From Ignavibacteriaceae bacterium (lineage in GTDB: Bacteria > Bacteroidota > Ignavibacteria > Ignavibacteriales > Ignavibacteriaceae): a DNA stretch of 9,795 bases. Positions 1 to 6,572 of this stretch are shown piece by piece; the first letter of the stretch is position 1; every line of letters starts with the position of its first letter. The stretch spans positions 1 through 9,795 of the forward strand of contig JAPHUI010000385.1 in NCBI GenBank assembly GCA_026193755.1. Reading direction: 5' to 3'. Made by a program: the position numbers and the translations under genes. A model generated the notes under the pieces. The model saw only the letters and a program-made list of their open reading frames with translations. It ran no database searches and was not told the DNA's origin.

Positions 1-39
1 CTTAGAAGAAAATTATGGTTCAAACGTTGATAGAATTAA

Positions 40-56
40 TTCAAATTTAATTTGAA
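40..56. repeat. AT-only inverted repeat downstream of the DUF4145-like gene
   Basis: Perfect 7-base arms (TTCAAAT and ATTTGAA) are separated by TTA, 14 bases beyond the minus-strand stop codon. It could serve as a weak terminator for the two-gene unit. The stem is nearly all A-T and has no clean T-run, so this is tentative. Confidence 0.25.
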
Positions 57-69
57 AATCGATATTTTT

Positions 70-825
70 CTAATCAGTGTCAGATTTTGAGTCTGATGAA
101 CTTGATTCTTTTTTCTTTGTTAATACCTTTTCTCTTAATTGAGTAATATAATTGGTCTTTTCTTTTTTTATTTGTGGCAAAACATAAAGATCATAAAATA
201 TCGTTTTTAATGTTTCTATGATTAATTTTAAGTAATGTGAGTCCCATTGATCCCAAGATTGTTCGTGAACCTTATCACTCGTCATCTGTTGAATATGAGA
301 AAGAATGTCAAATAATTCTGCGTCTGAATTAGGATATTTCTTCTTCAAAAATTTAATTCGATCCTCATAATTTTCTCCTGATATTTCTTCTTTTACTAAC
401 AGCTCATAGATTGCTTTCCTCATACAAGCAGAAGAACCAGTTAAAAAATTCATTTTTAAGCAGCCTTCAGCTTCAGTAATAAGTTCGCGAAGCAATCTTG
501 GTATTCTATCATCTAGTACGAAAAAAGACGTAGGAACAGAATAAAAAATATTTGAATCTATATCTTCAATCTCCTCATCAAATTTATACTCCATAATATT
601 CCCAAATGAATTATAAACTAGAAGACGCTCAAATGATAAATGCATAGAAACATTATCACAAGAACTGCAACTAACAAAATATACATAGCATTTCTTTTCT
701 GAAGTCCAATCAAAATGATAGGAATGGATAATTCTATACTTAACATTATTTCGATTGCAAAATGGACAATTATAAACCTCTCTATCTATGAAATATTTCT
801 TATCTAGATGAGACATATCAGTCAT
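70..825 (-). CDS. Zinc-ribbon protein with DUF4145-like domain, function unknown
   Basis: This is a 251-residue soluble protein. Two Cys-x2-Cys knuckles (C20/C23 and C53/C56) form an N-terminal zinc ribbon. Residues about 108-215 are helical and resemble DUF4145: an Ala-Glu-Gly-Cys-Leu helix, then Ser-Ser-Ala-Cys-x-Arg-Lys-Ala, and near the end Asp-Lys-Val-His, matching the usual conserved His. The last 35 residues are Lys/Ser-rich and probably disordered. DUF4145 domains occur in restriction and other defence proteins, but no enzymatic site is visible here. The start overlaps the stop of the upstream XRE gene by 8 bases and has an AAAGGA ribosome site 8 bases ahead, so the two are translationally coupled. 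An alternative ATG at 814-816 lies just after that stop but is worse placed. The family call is by eye. Confidence 0.75.
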   Translation of the reverse strand: MTDMSHLDKKYFIDREVYNCPFCNRNNVKYRIIHSYHFDWTSEKKCYVYFVSCSSCDNVSMHLSFERLLVYNSFGNIMEYKFDEEIEDIDSNIFYSVPTSFFVLDDRIPRLLRELITEAEGCLKMNFLTGSSACMRKAIYELLVKEEISGENYEDRIKFLKKKYPNSDAELFDILSHIQQMTSDKVHEQSWDQWDSHYLKLIIETLKTIFYDLYVLPQIKKEKTNYITQLREKVLTKKKESSSSDSKSDTD

Positions 826-1216
826 TTGAATATTCCTTTAAAGAATTAATTAATTCTGTATATGAAATTTTGAGATCATCAATTTGATAGTTTAACCTTT
901 TTCTTAGCTCGTCAAGAATATTTATACCTTGTTGGATTTGGGAAAATAATAAGTCATCAACAGATTTTCTTTTCATAAGATCATTTTGCTTGATGTATGA
1001 TAATTCATCTTTATTTTTAAAATTTATGCAAATTTCAAGATTTTGTTCAAGTTTTTTAATGGTAGCAGGATAAGGTGATTTAGTTAACCCCCTTGTGATT
1101 CTATTTATTGTTGACTGCTGTATTCCTGAAATTTTAGCCAGATCATTTTGGCTAAGTCTGAAATCTTGCATTATTTCAAAGAACAATTTCTTCCATTTTG
1201 TATTTATAGTGGCCAT
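818..1216 (-). CDS. XRE-family helix-turn-helix regulator
   Basis: This is a 132-residue DNA-binding protein. The helix-turn-helix spans about residues 20-43: LSQNDLAKISG followed by the recognition helix IQQSTINRITRG. Residues about 85-130 are charged and heptad-like, a likely dimerising coiled coil. I chose ATG 1216 and not the upstream ATG at 1288. The predicted promoter has its -10 at 1247-1252, so the mRNA would begin near 1240 and could not encode the earlier start; the extra 24 residues also cross the promoter repeats and are not HTH-like. A weak GGGA ribosome site precedes the chosen ATG. The gene is first in a unit with the overlapping zinc-ribbon/DUF4145-like gene. Autoregulation through the palindrome at 1238-1253 is an inference from its position over the -10. 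Confidence 0.8.
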   Translation of the reverse strand: MATINTKWKKLFFEIMQDFRLSQNDLAKISGIQQSTINRITRGLTKSPYPATIKKLEQNLEICINFKNKDELSYIKQNDLMKRKSVDDLLFSQIQQGINILDELRKRLNYQIDDLKISYTELINSLKEYSND

Positions 1217-1237
1217 TTTAAAATTCCCAAAATTTAT

Positions 1238-1253
1238 CTGTATTAAATTACAG
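1238..1253. promoter_or_regulatory. Candidate operator palindrome for the XRE regulator
   Basis: CTGTA and TACAG arms are separated by six bases. The palindrome covers the predicted -10 hexamer and ends 21 bases before the regulator's start codon. A dyad over the -10 of an XRE gene is the classic autorepression arrangement. Binding itself is inferred. Confidence 0.4.
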
Positions 1254-1276
1254 AATCCTACACAAATGTGGTTCAA
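1247..1276 (-). promoter_or_regulatory. Predicted promoter of the XRE/DUF4145-like unit
   Basis: Read on the minus strand, a -35 TTGAAC (1271-1276) is followed after 18 bases by a -10 TGTAAT (1247-1252). Transcription would start near 1240, giving a leader of about 24 bases to ATG 1216. Confidence 0.4.
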
Positions 1277-1290
1277 GTTGTGGTTCAAGT
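1267..1290. repeat. Perfect tandem duplication of a 12-base unit at the -35
   Basis: The unit TGTGGTTCAAGT occurs twice back to back (1267-1278 and 1279-1290). Each copy contains TTGAAC on the minus strand; the copy nearer the gene supplies the predicted -35. It may be an operator pair, a way of doubling the -35, or simple slippage. Confidence 0.6.
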
Positions 1291-1337
1291 TCTTTGAAAA
1301 TTTGATTGATGCGCAAAAATTAAAGGTTTCCTGTTTA

Positions 1338-1376
1338 TCCGAAGTCTGATGCTCTATCCAGTTGAGCTACGGGCGC
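1338..1376 (-). pseudogene. 5' half of tRNA-Arg(TCG), truncated at the anticodon loop
   Basis: Read on the minus strand from 1376, the sequence follows a standard tRNA: acceptor strand GCGCCCG, then TA, D-arm GCTC...GAGC (1351-1367), A26, anticodon 5' strand TCAGA (1345-1349) and loop CTTCGGA (1338-1344), with anticodon TCG at 1340-1342. A working gene would continue TCTGA, then variable loop, T-arm and CGGGCGC. Instead TAAACAGGAAACC follows, and no T-arm or 3' acceptor strand is found to the left within the window. The break in the anticodon loop is a common crossover point for tRNA-targeting integrases. The fragment keeps its own promoter but cannot make a functional tRNA. Confidence 0.8.
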
Positions 1377-1390
1377 ATTTTTATGAGGTA

Positions 1391-1419
1391 AAAATAAAGA
1401 TGAGGAAACGTATTATCAA
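1391..1419 (-). promoter_or_regulatory. Predicted promoter of the tRNA-Arg fragment
   Basis: On the minus strand, TTGATA (1414-1419), a 17-base spacer and TATTTT (1391-1396) lie 14 bases ahead of tRNA position 1. This would be the native promoter left behind when the gene was split. Confidence 0.4.
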
Positions 1420-1420
1420 T

Positions 1421-1451
1421 AAAAAAGCCGCATATAAAGCGGCTTAATTTT
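1421..1451 (-). terminator. Rho-independent terminator of the radical SAM gene
   Basis: The stem AAGCCGC (1425-1431) / GCGGCTT (1439-1445) has a 7-base loop. On the minus strand the stem is followed by a T-run (complement of 1421-1426). It lies 20 bases past the radical SAM stop codon. A T-rich run at 1446-1453 on the other side would also let it stop plus-strand transcription. Confidence 0.85.
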
Positions 1452-1471
1452 TTAACAATCTTTCCTAACAT

Positions 1472-2683
1472 CTAATTCAAAAAATCTTTTGGATAAGTTT
1501 TAAGGTTATGTCCGAATTTTAACTGCTCTTCCATTCTGCAAGACCAGACAAGCTGCCCGTTCCAGACAGTAATGTCTGGGCACCCATCGCACATACTTTG
1601 TCTTCCGTCCTGCATAAAATCTACCGGCTGAATTATCATCACAGACTGATAATGGAGCCGCTTGAAAATATTCAGTGGATTCTTATAAAATTTGAAGAAA
1701 GCTTTCCTCAACCTTTTATCCAACGCTCCCATTAAGAGCATACTTTTTCCTTTTCTTGTCCATTTCGGTGCTGCATAAGCAAGATATTTATTATGGAAAA
1801 GGTGATAAAACATCTGAACCATTTCCATTCCTTTTCTACCAACGTAACCATAGATTTTTTTCTTTGTACCTAACCGACCGGTTAAAAGCCACTTGAATGA
1901 GTCTGGTTTTTCAGAACCATTCAGATATGCACAGGGATCAAAATCAGGATAATCCTTTCTTATCAACTCAACTACTTCAGGAGCTTTAATATCAGCACGT
2001 GTGACAGGGTCTTCATTATAAACTAGTTGACTCATATCAATTTTCTGCGGACCAAGATAAAAATCATAATCTTTATTGTTTACTGCGCGATAGAGAATGA
2101 ACACCATTACATTAACAATATCAATATTTTTATGAGCCCATTTGACCATCTCAGGAATATATTTCATAGTATCTTCATAAACTGTAGAATTGAAAGCGCA
2201 GGAAATGTTTCCCTCATCAGCGAGCATTTTTGCATAGTTATATCTTAATTCGTTCAGCTCAAGTTCATTTTTATCTTTCCATTTAGGTCTGCCTTGCTTG
2301 CTATCTATGTGAAAAGTAAAACCAAAAACGCCGGCTTTTTTAAGTTCGTGAAGTAATTCTTTAGTCAAAGCCAATCCGTTAGTATTAATGATCGGTTTCA
2401 TGTTTCTCTTTTTTACTTCCTTAACGATTTCAATTATATCCGGGTGTGTAAGTGGATCACCCCCTGCAATCGAAACTCCATCTGCATTTCTTAATCTCAC
2501 GAATACATCCAGATCAGCTTTTACCTCCTCAATTGTCTTATGTCCATCCTTTTCATTTAGTCTGTAACAGCCTTCACAGGATAGGTTGCACTTTGAAGTC
2601 GGCTCGAGCCACGATATAGAATTATCTGTTAGGTTCCAGGGAAGACGATAGTAATCGAGATGATTTAAAGAATTATTTGTCAT
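1472..2683 (-). CDS. Radical SAM protein with cysteine-rich (SPASM-like) C-terminus, substrate unknown
   Basis: This is a 403-residue soluble enzyme. The [4Fe-4S]/SAM motif C32-x3-C36-x2-C39 (CNLSCEGC) is intact, followed by the GGDPL motif at 74-78 that contacts SAM, and strands such as IINTNG (98-103) and FTFHID typical of the barrel. The C-terminus carries C365-x2-C368 and C382, suggesting an auxiliary cluster as in SPASM/Twitch proteins, though the full seven-cysteine SPASM pattern is not seen. The middle (about 255-345) is Lys-rich with aromatic residues and may be a substrate or membrane-contact region. I do not recognise the subfamily: peptide, cofactor and lipid modification are all open. 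A strong GGAG ribosome site lies 5 bases before ATG 2683. The gene stands alone with its own promoter and terminator. Confidence 0.85.
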   Translation of the reverse strand: MTNNSLNHLDYYRLPWNLTDNSISWLEPTSKCNLSCEGCYRLNEKDGHKTIEEVKADLDVFVRLRNADGVSIAGGDPLTHPDIIEIVKEVKKRNMKPIINTNGLALTKELLHELKKAGVFGFTFHIDSKQGRPKWKDKNELELNELRYNYAKMLADEGNISCAFNSTVYEDTMKYIPEMVKWAHKNIDIVNVMVFILYRAVNNKDYDFYLGPQKIDMSQLVYNEDPVTRADIKAPEVVELIRKDYPDFDPCAYLNGSEKPDSFKWLLTGRLGTKKKIYGYVGRKGMEMVQMFYHLFHNKYLAYAAPKWTRKGKSMLLMGALDKRLRKAFFKFYKNPLNIFKRLHYQSVMIIQPVDFMQDGRQSMCDGCPDITVWNGQLVWSCRMEEQLKFGHNLKTYPKDFLN

Positions 2684-2730
2684 TATTACTCCGGATAAAA
2701 CTAATATTTATTTAGTTAAAAGTACAATAA

Positions 2731-2762
2731 CAAAAATAATCTTATTTTCAACATTTGACAAA
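2731..2762 (-). promoter_or_regulatory. Bacteroides-type promoter of the radical SAM gene
   Basis: On the minus strand, TTTG (2759-2762), 20 bases, then TATTTTTG (2731-2738) fit the known Bacteroidota -33/-7 consensus TTTG / TAnnTTTG. The -7 box is 47 bases ahead of the start codon. On the plus strand of this 269-base divergent region I see only a weak candidate (TTTTCA at 2846, 18 bases, TATTAT at 2870) for the protease operon. Confidence 0.5.
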
Positions 2763-2952
2763 GCAAATTATGACATTTTGATTGGTAGTTTTTAACATAT
2801 TAGAAGACTCAAATTTGTTGTGTTATTTACATTTTTTGATATTGGTTTTCAACTTAAATGGTAGTCGGATATTATTTATATAGTTTCTGCTTTATTGCTT
2901 TAAGGGTGATTTTTAACTACATTTAATATGAATTTAGAATTAAGGGCATAAT

Positions 2953-4239
2953 ATGAAATGGGTCCTTTACATATTTTCCTTCCTTCTGTCATTTCAAACT
3001 GCTTTTTCACAGTCGCAGAAAGTCTTTGTACTTAATGCTGATTGTGCAATTCATCCCGCCTGCGCTGATTATATTCATTCCGGTGTAGAAAAAGCAAAAA
3101 AAGAAAATGCTGAATGTCTGATAGTAAGGCTTAATACGCCCGGAGGTTTGTTAACTTCAACCCGCCAAATTGTAAAAGACTTTCTTGAATCACCAATTCC
3201 AATAGTTGTATATGTTTCTCCTTCGGGTTCGCAGTCAGCTTCTGCAGGTGTGTTCATTACAATGGCTGCAAATATTGCAGCAATGGCACCCGGGACAAAT
3301 ATAGGTGCAGCACACCCGGTTTCATTGCAGGGGGCACAGGATTCTGTAATGATGGGAAAGGCCACTAACGATGCTGCCGCATTTATAAGAACTATCAGTG
3401 AAAAAAGAAAAAGAAATGTTCAATGGGCCGAAGATGCTGTGCTAAAAAGTGTTTCAATTACTGAACGAGAAGCGTTGGAAAAAAATGTAATAGATTTAAT
3501 TGCAAAGGATATTGCTGAATTATTAGAAAAAATAAATGGAAAGCAGGTAGAAACAAGTCAGGGAATGAAAATTATTAATACTAAAAATGCAAAAGTAATA
3601 TATATTGAAATGACGCTCGCGGAGAGAATATTAAGCATACTGAGCGATCCAAATTTTGCATATATACTTTTAATGCTTGGCATTTATGGTTTGTTCTTCG
3701 AATTGTATAATCCTGGTGCAATTTTACCCGGCGTGATTGGAGGTATTTGTTTAATTCTGGCATTTTATTCATTGAGTACACTTCCGGTTAATTATGCGGG
3801 ATTAGCGCTGATAATTTTTGCTGTTGTTCTTTTTATTCTTGAAATAAAAGTAGTAAGTCACGGAATCTTGTCTATTGGCGGAATAATTTCACTGTTGTTA
3901 GGTTCAATGATGCTTATTAAAGAAGAATCAGTTTTAGAAGCAATGGAGATTTCAATGAGTATAATTATTCTTATTGTAGTATTAACAGCATTGTTTTTTC
4001 TTTTTGCAATTGCTTTTGCTATAAAGGCACAAAGGAAAAAACCTGTTACAGGATCTGAGGGATTAGTTGGAGAAACCGGTATTGCATATTCAAGCCTTAA
4101 ACCTAAGGGTGAAGTTAAAGTTCACGGAGAAATATGGAATGCAGAAAGTATAGATGGAGAAATAAAAAGAGGTGAAGAAATTAGAGTTACCAAAATCACT
4201 AATCTCAAATTATTTGTAAAAAGAATAGATAAAAATTAA
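2953..4239 (+). CDS. nfeD: Long-form NfeD membrane serine protease (ClpP-class)
   Basis: This is a 428-residue inner-membrane protease that pairs with slipins; archaeal relatives cleave the hydrophobic C-terminus of the stomatin partner. It has a signal peptide (1-20), then a ClpP/crotonase-like domain (about 22-195) with NTPGG at 61-65, the nucleophile S97 in SASAG, and a general-base candidate K136 in GKATND, giving the family's Ser/Lys dyad. Four or five membrane helices fill about 235-358. The C-terminal NfeD beta-barrel (OB-fold-like) is about 365-426, with GLVGETGIA and the closing GEEIRVTKI strand. All parts are present, so it is full length. AAGGG lies 7 bases ahead of ATG. The slipin gene follows after 17 bases. 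Its role in membrane protein quality control is known for the family, not shown here. Confidence 0.92.
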   Translation: MKWVLYIFSFLLSFQTAFSQSQKVFVLNADCAIHPACADYIHSGVEKAKKENAECLIVRLNTPGGLLTSTRQIVKDFLESPIPIVVYVSPSGSQSASAGVFITMAANIAAMAPGTNIGAAHPVSLQGAQDSVMMGKATNDAAAFIRTISEKRKRNVQWAEDAVLKSVSITEREALEKNVIDLIAKDIAELLEKINGKQVETSQGMKIINTKNAKVIYIEMTLAERILSILSDPNFAYILLMLGIYGLFFELYNPGAILPGVIGGICLILAFYSLSTLPVNYAGLALIIFAVVLFILEIKVVSHGILSIGGIISLLLGSMMLIKEESVLEAMEISMSIIILIVVLTALFFLFAIAFAIKAQRKKPVTGSEGLVGETGIAYSSLKPKGEVKVHGEIWNAESIDGEIKRGEEIRVTKITNLKLFVKRIDKN

Positions 4240-4246
4240 ATTTTTT

Positions 4247-4251
4247 GGAGG
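4247..4251 (+). promoter_or_regulatory. Ribosome binding site that fixes the slipin start
   Basis: GGAGG lies 5 bases before ATG 4257. A possible in-frame TTG start at 4245 overlaps this site and can be discounted. Confidence 0.85.
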
Positions 4252-4256
4252 AAGCT

Positions 4257-5024
4257 ATGCAGGATTTTCCGGTTTTTATTAGTGTTATTATTGCTTTTCT
4301 GGTTATCGTAATTGCCAGTGCTCTAAAAATATTACGTGAGTACGAAAGAGCAGTGATATTCAGGCTCGGAAGATTGATAGGTGCTAAAGGGCCAGGAATA
4401 ATTTTCCTTATCCCGATTGTTGATAGAATGGTTAGGGTAAGTCTGAGAACCGTAGTAATGGACGTTCCTGAACAGGACGTTATTACCAAAGATAATGTTT
4501 CGCTAAAAGTAAATGCTGTTGTCTATTTTAGAGTTGTGCAGGCAGAGAAAGCTATTGTTGAAGTTGAAAATTTTCTTTTCGCAACTTCTCAATTATCTCA
4601 AACAACTTTGAGAAGCGTGCTGGGACAATCTCAGCTTGACGAATTGCTGGCAGAAAGAGAACGAATAAACCAGAAACTCCAGATGATTATCGATAGCCAG
4701 ACTGAACCGTGGGGAATTAAAGTCTCAAATGTGGAAGTGAAACACGTCGATCTTCCACCAGAGATGCAGAGAGCAATGGCCAAACAAGCTGAAGCTGAAC
4801 GGGAAAGAAGGGCAAAAGTAATCCACGCAGAAGGTGAATTCCAGGCAAGCAAAAAGTTAAAGGATGCAGCCGATATTATTGCGACCGAACCAATCGCTTT
4901 GCAGTTGAGATTTTTACAAACTTTAACTGAAGTTGCATCCGAGAAAAATTCAACTACTATTTTCCCTGTTCCTATTGATTTACTTACTCCATTTTTGAAT
5001 AAAGGAAAGAAAAAAGATTCTTGA
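4257..5024 (+). CDS. Slipin, SPFH/stomatin-family membrane scaffold protein
   Basis: This is a 255-residue protein with one N-terminal membrane segment (about 5-24) and a cytoplasmic SPFH domain (about 27-170), showing the hallmark [12 protein letters not shown] (28-39), GPGI, the [18 protein letters not shown] stretch, and an EVKHVDLP motif before a long helix. Residues about 168-215 are Ala/Glu/Lys/Arg-rich coiled coil, the oligomerisation region. The C-terminus ([10 protein letters not shown], 234-243) is moderately hydrophobic and corresponds to the region cleaved by NfeD proteases in archaeal homologues. The pairing with the NfeD gene immediately upstream (17 bases) is the standard arrangement. 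Oligomers of such proteins organise membrane microdomains. The usual length is about 250-320 residues, so it is complete. Confidence 0.92.
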   Translation: MQDFPVFISVIIAFLVIVIASALKILREYERAVIFRLGRLIGAKGPGIIFLIPIVDRMVRVSLRTVVMDVPEQDVITKDNVSLKVNAVVYFRVVQAEKAIVEVENFLFATSQLSQTTLRSVLGQSQLDELLAERERINQKLQMIIDSQTEPWGIKVSNVEVKHVDLPPEMQRAMAKQAEAERERRAKVIHAEGEFQASKKLKDAADIIATEPIALQLRFLQTLTEVASEKNSTTIFPVPIDLLTPFLNKGKKKDS

Positions 5025-5107
5025 TAAATTTAAATGTTATTTTGAAATCTTTTAAATAAGGGATTTGATTAGTAACTTATTGATAAAATTAATTCAGGAG
5101 AATTAAG

Positions 5108-5785
5108 ATGTTTAAACATCTGATAATTATAATTGTATTATTAATCACTTCTACAGTTAGCGCTCAAAGTGATTTTGCTGTTGGTTTAAATGGCAGTATA
5201 AATTTTCCAACCGGACAGTTCGCAAATTTTAATACCGGTGGGGGAGGAGATATTCACTTTTTGTACCTTTTAGGTAATTCAACAATCTTATCCTTTGCTG
5301 TTGGTTATAATAATTTTAGTCTGGATGTAGATCGATTCAACGAAAAGGCAAAGGAATTAGGTATAAATGCCAAATTTGATGTGGACTCGAAATTTTCAAT
5401 TATTCCAATCTTGCTCGGAGCTAAATGGTATTTTCTGCAATCAAAAAAGCAAAATATATATTTAATGCTTGAAGCTGGAATTTACAATTACAAATTTACA
5501 TTTAAAGGAATGGCCAATTTAATTAATCCCGGAGGTAATGGCGTACCGATTGAATTACCAGAATTTGATGAGAAAGGAACAAAGACACTGCTTAGAATTT
5601 CTGTTGGTTATGTGTATTTCCTGGGCAAGCACTGGTTCGTAGATGCATCAGTCAGTTATATTGTTTTAACGAATGCATTTGCGGTTAACGAACCGGTCAA
5701 TCCGGAAGATCCTGACGCAATCTACGGAGTAGTGGGAACATTAAACTATATCTCTGCTTTGGCAGGTATCAACTACCGTTTTTAA
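5108..5785 (+). CDS. Outer-membrane beta-barrel protein, function unknown
   Basis: This is a 225-residue exported protein. The signal peptide (1-19) ends in VSA before Gln20. The rest alternates polar and hydrophobic residues, with strand-like runs every 10-15 residues (DFAVGLNGSINFP, TILSFAVGYNNF, SIIPILLGAKWYF, YLMLEAGIYNY, LLRISVGYVYF) and ends in Asn-Tyr-Arg-Phe; a terminal Phe is the insertion signal of outer-membrane barrels. The size suggests eight strands. It shares a start (F-x-G-x4-NI-x-FP) and a WYF...LEAG core with the next gene, so the two are paralogues. AGGAG lies 7 bases ahead of ATG. It follows the slipin gene by 83 bases with no convincing terminator, so read-through from the operon is possible. 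Confidence 0.8.
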   Translation: MFKHLIIIIVLLITSTVSAQSDFAVGLNGSINFPTGQFANFNTGGGGDIHFLYLLGNSTILSFAVGYNNFSLDVDRFNEKAKELGINAKFDVDSKFSIIPILLGAKWYFLQSKKQNIYLMLEAGIYNYKFTFKGMANLINPGGNGVPIELPEFDEKGTKTLLRISVGYVYFLGKHWFVDASVSYIVLTNAFAVNEPVNPEDPDAIYGVVGTLNYISALAGINYRF

Positions 5786-5806
5786 TTTTATAACATGAGA
5801 TAATTT

Positions 5807-5823
5807 GATTACACATTGTAATC
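5807..5823. repeat. Perfect hairpin after the first beta-barrel gene
   Basis: GATTACA and TGTAATC arms surround a 3-base loop, 21 bases beyond the stop codon. There is no T-run after it, so it is either a weak terminator, an mRNA end structure or an operator. The rest of the gap to the next gene is AT-rich sequence with the promoter at 5926. Confidence 0.35.
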
Positions 5824-5925
5824 CAGAGTAATTTCCTTTAATACTTCAATTTGCCTAAAGAAAAACAAGCACCTCACAATATCATTCTAGGTTTTAAAAT
5901 ATAAATCAAATTTGAATCAACTTTG

Positions 5926-5956
5926 TTTGAATTAAAATCATTATTGAATAATTTTG
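5926..5956 (+). promoter_or_regulatory. Bacteroides-type promoter of the second and third beta-barrel genes
   Basis: TTTG (5926-5929), 19 bases, then TAATTTTG (5949-5956) is a full match to TTTG / TAnnTTTG. The -7 box ends 41 bases ahead of the next start codon. Confidence 0.5.
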
Positions 5957-5997
5957 ATTTGAATTAAAAACATTTAAATAAATACTAAAGTAAAAAC

Positions 5998-6564
5998 ATG
6001 ACAAAAAATTGCACACTTCTAATAATTATGATTCTATTGAGTATTTCAACTTTTTCGCAAAGCCGATTCAATGCTGGCGCTTCTTTTAATATAGGTTTCC
6101 CGGCTAGTTCATTTTCAAATATAGCGAAGACAGGCATTGGAGGTTCAGCTATTGGCGAATTTGCATTTAGCAAGCAGGTATCTGCTACTCTTACAGCATC
6201 ATATCAGAATTTTCCTGGTAAATCAGAGGGTGTTGCCTACCAGGGAAAAGTGTTAGACTTTTCTGTAAACTCAATTCCTGTTATGGCTGGGATAAGATAT
6301 TATTTCTCAAATGAATTCTTCGGAACGCTAGAAGCCGGTGTGGATTTCTTAAGAGTGAGCGCTGATATCTACGACGTTTACAATAATGAAAAAATATCAA
6401 CAGATTACCAATCAAAATTTGGTGGTGGTATAGGAATTGGATATCGTTATATACTTGCTGAACCTTCAGTGTTCGAGCTTTTGGGCAACTACCAGTTTGT
6501 TGAAGATGATTTTAATTCATTTGCGATTAAAATGGGAGTATTAATTTTACTCGATAACATTTAA
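5998..6564 (+). CDS. Outer-membrane beta-barrel protein, paralogue of the preceding gene
   Basis: This 188-residue exported protein has a signal peptide of about 20 residues (cleavage near TFS-QS). Barrel strands follow: RFNAGASFNIGFP, VSATLTASYQNF, NSIPVMAGIRYYF, FFGTLEAGVDFL, FGGGIGIGYRYI. It aligns by eye with the previous gene over most of its length but is 37 residues shorter, mainly in the loops and the last strands, and ends LLDNI instead of in an aromatic residue, which is unusual for a barrel. The ribosome site is weak, as is common in this group. The next gene begins 8 bases after the stop, so the two are co-transcribed. Function is not recognisable. Confidence 0.75.
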   Translation: MTKNCTLLIIMILLSISTFSQSRFNAGASFNIGFPASSFSNIAKTGIGGSAIGEFAFSKQVSATLTASYQNFPGKSEGVAYQGKVLDFSVNSIPVMAGIRYYFSNEFFGTLEAGVDFLRVSADIYDVYNNEKISTDYQSKFGGGIGIGYRYILAEPSVFELLGNYQFVEDDFNSFAIKMGVLILLDNI

Positions 6565-6572
6565 GGTTCTTC

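Larger units (their letters stand above)
1..1337. mobile_element. Probable right end of an element integrated in tRNA-Arg(TCG), continuing left of the window
   Basis: The 5' half of a tRNA-Arg gene on the right stops abruptly at the anticodon loop at about 1337. Everything to the left is unrelated to tRNA and holds an XRE regulator and a zinc-ribbon/DUF4145-like gene, a typical accessory pair. No integrase, relaxase or transposase is visible, so the element class cannot be given. If the integrase used the 5' part of the tRNA as its identity block, an intact tRNA-Arg with a second copy of the roughly 40-base 5' block should lie at the far left end. An old deletion or rearrangement that destroyed the tRNA would look the same here. 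Confidence 0.4.

Noticed and set aside
1217..1288. 24-residue N-terminal extension of the XRE regulator from ATG 1288
   Set aside because: It crosses the promoter repeats and the palindrome, is not HTH-like, and would lie upstream of the predicted transcript start.
1217..1337. Group I intron interrupting the tRNA-Arg anticodon loop
   Set aside because: Such introns sit at this position, but only about 120 bases separate the break from the XRE start, no intron core elements are seen, and no 3' tRNA half exists to the left.
1095..1349. Plus-strand open frame of 84 codons
   Set aside because: It runs antisense through the XRE gene, its promoter and the tRNA fragment, is rich in Phe/Lys/Cys runs, and has no ribosome site.
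4245..4256. TTG start for the slipin
   Set aside because: It overlaps the GGAGG ribosome site that serves ATG 4257.
4631..4852. Minus-strand open frame inside the slipin gene
   Set aside because: It is an antisense shadow of the coiled-coil coding region; the Ser/Ala/Leu-rich product reflects the opposite-strand codons.
5012..5053. AAAAGATT / AATCTTTT inverted repeat as slipin-operon terminator
   Set aside because: The 26-base loop and A-T-rich arms make a stable hairpin unlikely.
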